Shown: piece by piece, positions 32,721 through 34,727 of the stretch
Layout: the number at the start of each line of letters is the position of its first letter
Numbering within the stretch: position 1 is the first letter of the stretch
Source: Desulfonatronovibrio magnus
GTDB taxonomy: Bacteria > Desulfobacterota > Desulfovibrionia > Desulfovibrionales > Desulfonatronovibrionaceae
Direction of reading: 5' to 3'
DNA length: 34,727 nucleotides
Assembly (NCBI RefSeq): GCF_000934755.1
Contig: NZ_KN882178.1
Coordinates: forward strand, 1-34,727
The notes under the pieces: generated by a model
Told to the model about the DNA's origin: nothing
The model's database searches: none
Seen by the model: the letters and a program-made list of their open reading frames with translations, nothing else
Translations under genes and position numbers: made by a program

Positions 32721-33206
32721 ATGAAGGCTGCTATCAGGACTACACTCGGAGACATCACTATTGAACTTGAAGCTGACAGGGCACCAGTGACAGTGGAAAA
32801 TTTTCTCAACTATATTGAAAAGGAATTTTATAATGACACAGTCTTTCACAGGGTGATTCCTGGATTTATGATCCAGGGCGGAGGGATGAATACCAATATG
32901 TCTGAAAAAAAGACTGATGCTCCCATCAAAAATGAGGCAAAAAATGGTCTGCTCAATATGCGCGGAACCCTGGCCATGGCCAGAACCCAGGATGTAGACA
33001 GTGCCACAAGCCAGTTTTTCATTAATCTTTCAGATAATGCTTTTCTTGACCATGGAAAAAGGGATTTTGGCTATGCTGTCTTTGCCCGGGTTGATGACGG
33101 TATGGATGTGGTGGATAAGATAGCCAGTGTTGAGACAGGTAAATGGGGTTTTCATGATGATGTTCCCAAAGAACCGGTAATCATCAAAACTATTGAGCTT
33201 TTATGA
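32721..33206 (+). CDS. ppiB: Cyclophilin-type peptidyl-prolyl cis-trans isomerase
   Basis: A 161-residue cytoplasmic cyclophilin, full length for the bacterial PpiB type, catalysing proline isomerisation in protein folding. Visible active-site elements are [13 protein letters not shown] (42-54) with Arg44, Phe49 and Gln52, then [20 protein letters not shown] (84-103), FLDHGK (108-113) and [17 protein letters not shown] (118-134). There is no signal peptide. The ATG follows AGAGGAGA with good spacing. It has its own promoter with a palindrome in it, is followed by a 250-bp gap, and is transcribed divergently from the efflux pair. Confidence 0.95.
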   Translation: MKAAIRTTLGDITIELEADRAPVTVENFLNYIEKEFYNDTVFHRVIPGFMIQGGGMNTNMSEKKTDAPIKNEAKNGLLNMRGTLAMARTQDVDSATSQFFINLSDNAFLDHGKRDFGYAVFARVDDGMDVVDKIASVETGKWGFHDDVPKEPVIIKTIELL

Positions 33207-33456
33207 CAAAAAACACCGAGAAGGGCCTTGAACTGATCCATATGCTGAAATTCAGATGATCGCCAATCATGTTCAATAATGTAATCGCATTAATGACCAC
33301 GATTTATTCTTGATTTGATTAAAAAATTCAACTATTAGTAGTCAGTTGCCCTGATGAAATGGTTTACAATTTTGTTAAAAGTATTTTCTTTCAGGGTAAT
33401 ACAGTGACTCAGGCTTACTCTTTTACAACTATGTCTATGTTTCAAGGAGGCAGTAG

Positions 33457-34581
33457 ATGAAGATGCGAATTAAGATGTTGGTTCTTTCCCTGTCAATTTT
33501 TTTGCTTTTGGGAGCAGGCAATGCGTGGTCTGAAATCAGGATCGGCCTTATGTGTCCGTTAACCGGATCCTGGGCCAGTGAAGGTCAGGACATGCGCGAT
33601 ATTGTTCAGCTCCTGGCTGAAGACTTGAATGCGGCCGGAGGAATAAACGGACAGCAGGTCAGAATTCTTGTGGAGGATGACGGCGGTGATCCAAGAACTG
33701 CAGTATCAGCGGCTAACCGTCTTGCAACCCGTGATGTAATTGCTGTTATTGGAACTTATGGCTCTTCAATAACAGAAGCTACTCAGAATATTTATGATGA
33801 CTTTGGAATTATTCAAGTGGCCAATGGAGCTACTTCAATTCGCTTGACCCAGAAAGGCCTGCAGTACTTTTTCCGTACTTCACCAAGAGATGATGAACAG
33901 GGCAGGGTAGCGGCTGAAACTATCTCTTCCATGGGATTCAACAATGTTGCCATTCTGCATGACAGCACTTCATATGCTCGCGGTCTGGCAGATGAGACCA
34001 GAGGACTATTGGAGCAGGAAAACAAGGAAATCGTATTTTTTGATGCCCTAACTCCAGGAGAGCGTGATTACAGCGCCATCCTGTCCAGGCTTAGGAATGC
34101 TGGCCCGGAAGTCGTGCTTTTTACCGGGTACTTTCCTGAAGCAGGCCTTCTTCTCAGGCAGAAGGCAGAGATGAACTGGGATGTACCGTTTATTGGAGGA
34201 GATGCCACCAATAATCCTGATCTGGTAGCCATTGCCGGTCGTTCTGCTGCTGAAGGTTTTTATTTCTTAAGCCCACCTGTTCCTCAAGATTTGGAAACTC
34301 CCCAGGCGGTTAATTTTCTGACTTCATTCAATAATAAGTATGACTCCAATCCAGGATCCATTTGGGCGGTTCTTGCCGGTGATGCATTTCTTGTGCTCGC
34401 AGAAGCCATCAAGGCTACCGGTTCTGTAGATAAGGATGAGCTTGCCGGTTTCATGCATAATGACTTAGAGATTGAAGGCCTTACCGGTACCATTGCTTTT
34501 GACCAGCATGGTGACAGGGTAGGTGAACTCTATCGGCTGTATAAAGTTGACGGAGAAGGTAACTTTATCATGCAGGAGTAA
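33457..34581 (+). CDS. ABC transporter periplasmic substrate-binding protein (LivK-like)
   Basis: A 374-residue periplasmic binding protein of the branched-chain amino-acid/amide (type I, Leu/Ile/Val) family. The signal peptide is 1-25 (LVLSLSIFLLLGAGNAWS, cut before Glu). The mature start IRIGLMCPLTGSWASEGQDM is the family's first strand and ligand loop, followed by INGQQVRILVEDDGGDPRTA, VIGTYGSSITEA (first lobe), RTSPRDDEQG, and the second lobe beginning VAILHDSTSYARGL. The ligand may be an amino acid, amide or related compound. AAGGAGG precedes the ATG at good spacing. The permease and ATPase genes are not in the window; a strong terminator 14 bp after the stop shows that the transcript ends here. 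Confidence 0.93.
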   Translation: MKMRIKMLVLSLSIFLLLGAGNAWSEIRIGLMCPLTGSWASEGQDMRDIVQLLAEDLNAAGGINGQQVRILVEDDGGDPRTAVSAANRLATRDVIAVIGTYGSSITEATQNIYDDFGIIQVANGATSIRLTQKGLQYFFRTSPRDDEQGRVAAETISSMGFNNVAILHDSTSYARGLADETRGLLEQENKEIVFFDALTPGERDYSAILSRLRNAGPEVVLFTGYFPEAGLLLRQKAEMNWDVPFIGGDATNNPDLVAIAGRSAAEGFYFLSPPVPQDLETPQAVNFLTSFNNKYDSNPGSIWAVLAGDAFLVLAEAIKATGSVDKDELAGFMHNDLEIEGLTGTIAFDQHGDRVGELYRLYKVDGEGNFIMQE

Positions 34582-34594
34582 TTAAATAAATAAG

Positions 34595-34622
34595 GCGCGT
34601 CGGTTATCCGGCGCGCTTTTTT
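34595..34622 (+). terminator. Rho-independent terminator
   Basis: Stem GCGCGTCGG-TTAT-CCGGCGCGC (nine pairs, one of them G-T) followed by six T residues, directly after the substrate-binding protein gene. Confidence 0.95.
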
Positions 34623-34640
34623 ATTGATTCTGATGCAGGG

Positions 34641-34727
34641 GGAAGGCGGGAAGGAAGAAGGCTGAAGGCTGAAGGCTGAAGGCGGGAAGGAAGAAGGCTG
34701 AAGGCGGGAAGGAAGAAGGCTGAAGGC
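34641..34727 (+). repeat. Tandem repeat built of GCTGAAG heptamers and a 22-bp unit
   Basis: A GGGAAGGAAGAAGGCTGAAG unit (22 bp with the final GC) occurs three times; the first copy is extended by extra GCTGAAG heptamers. It is the reverse complement of the CTTCAGC-type units elsewhere in the window. The array continues beyond the window end. Confidence 0.9.

Overview
The window comes from a Gram-negative bacterium. The many PAS-rich sensor kinases, a c-type heme sensor, an iron-sulfur flavoprotein, an RND efflux pair and a chemoreceptor suggest an anaerobic or microaerobic environmental organism, plausibly a Desulfobacterota (Desulfovibrionales-like) species. That placement is inference from gene content; there is no phylogenetic marker here apart from one tRNA.

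Layout. 1-600: HigBA-type toxin-antitoxin pair, cut by the window edge, with an operator inside its promoter. 745-8589: four minus-strand signalling genes: a heme-binding hybrid kinase, two long PAS kinases, and a shrunken HisKA-receiver protein translationally coupled to the last kinase. 9088-9701: MazEF-like pair. 10371-11057: iron-sulfur flavoprotein. 11058-12365: gene-poor mosaic of palindromic repeats with a truncated ParE-like toxin. 12366-18852: small membrane protein, NCS2 nucleobase permease with an extra C-terminal domain, winged-helix-like protein of unknown function, SGNH esterase and chemoreceptor. 19634-22665 (plus strand): two SAM methyltransferases of visibly higher G+C, then a secreted trypsin-like protease. 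22666-24700: repeats, a HepT remnant, tRNA-Arg(CCU) and a RelE/ParE-like remnant. 24752-32378: NfeD-like protein, a hybrid kinase with an N-terminal XRE DNA-binding domain, and an RND pump with its membrane fusion protein. 32721-34581 (plus strand): cyclophilin and a periplasmic substrate-binding protein closed by a strong terminator.

How the genes relate. The kinase cluster looks like a duplicating, recombining family. Two members share leader motifs, the three full-length kinase genes start from the same GGAG-6 nt-ATG arrangement, two share a 110-bp stretch with one mismatch, and the small fourth gene has the structure left by an in-frame internal deletion. The accessory regions hold at least six dispersed repeat families, tracts with a 7-bp period, and the remains of three toxin genes beside two intact toxin-antitoxin pairs.

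I see no CRISPR array, phage module, intact transposase or integrase. The most unusual items are the XRE-kinase fusion with a perfect palindrome at its promoter, the HisKA-receiver minigene, the NCS2 permease with a soluble tail, the near-leaderless HigB promoter with embedded operator, and the repeat families. I do not see a convincing wholly new multi-gene system.
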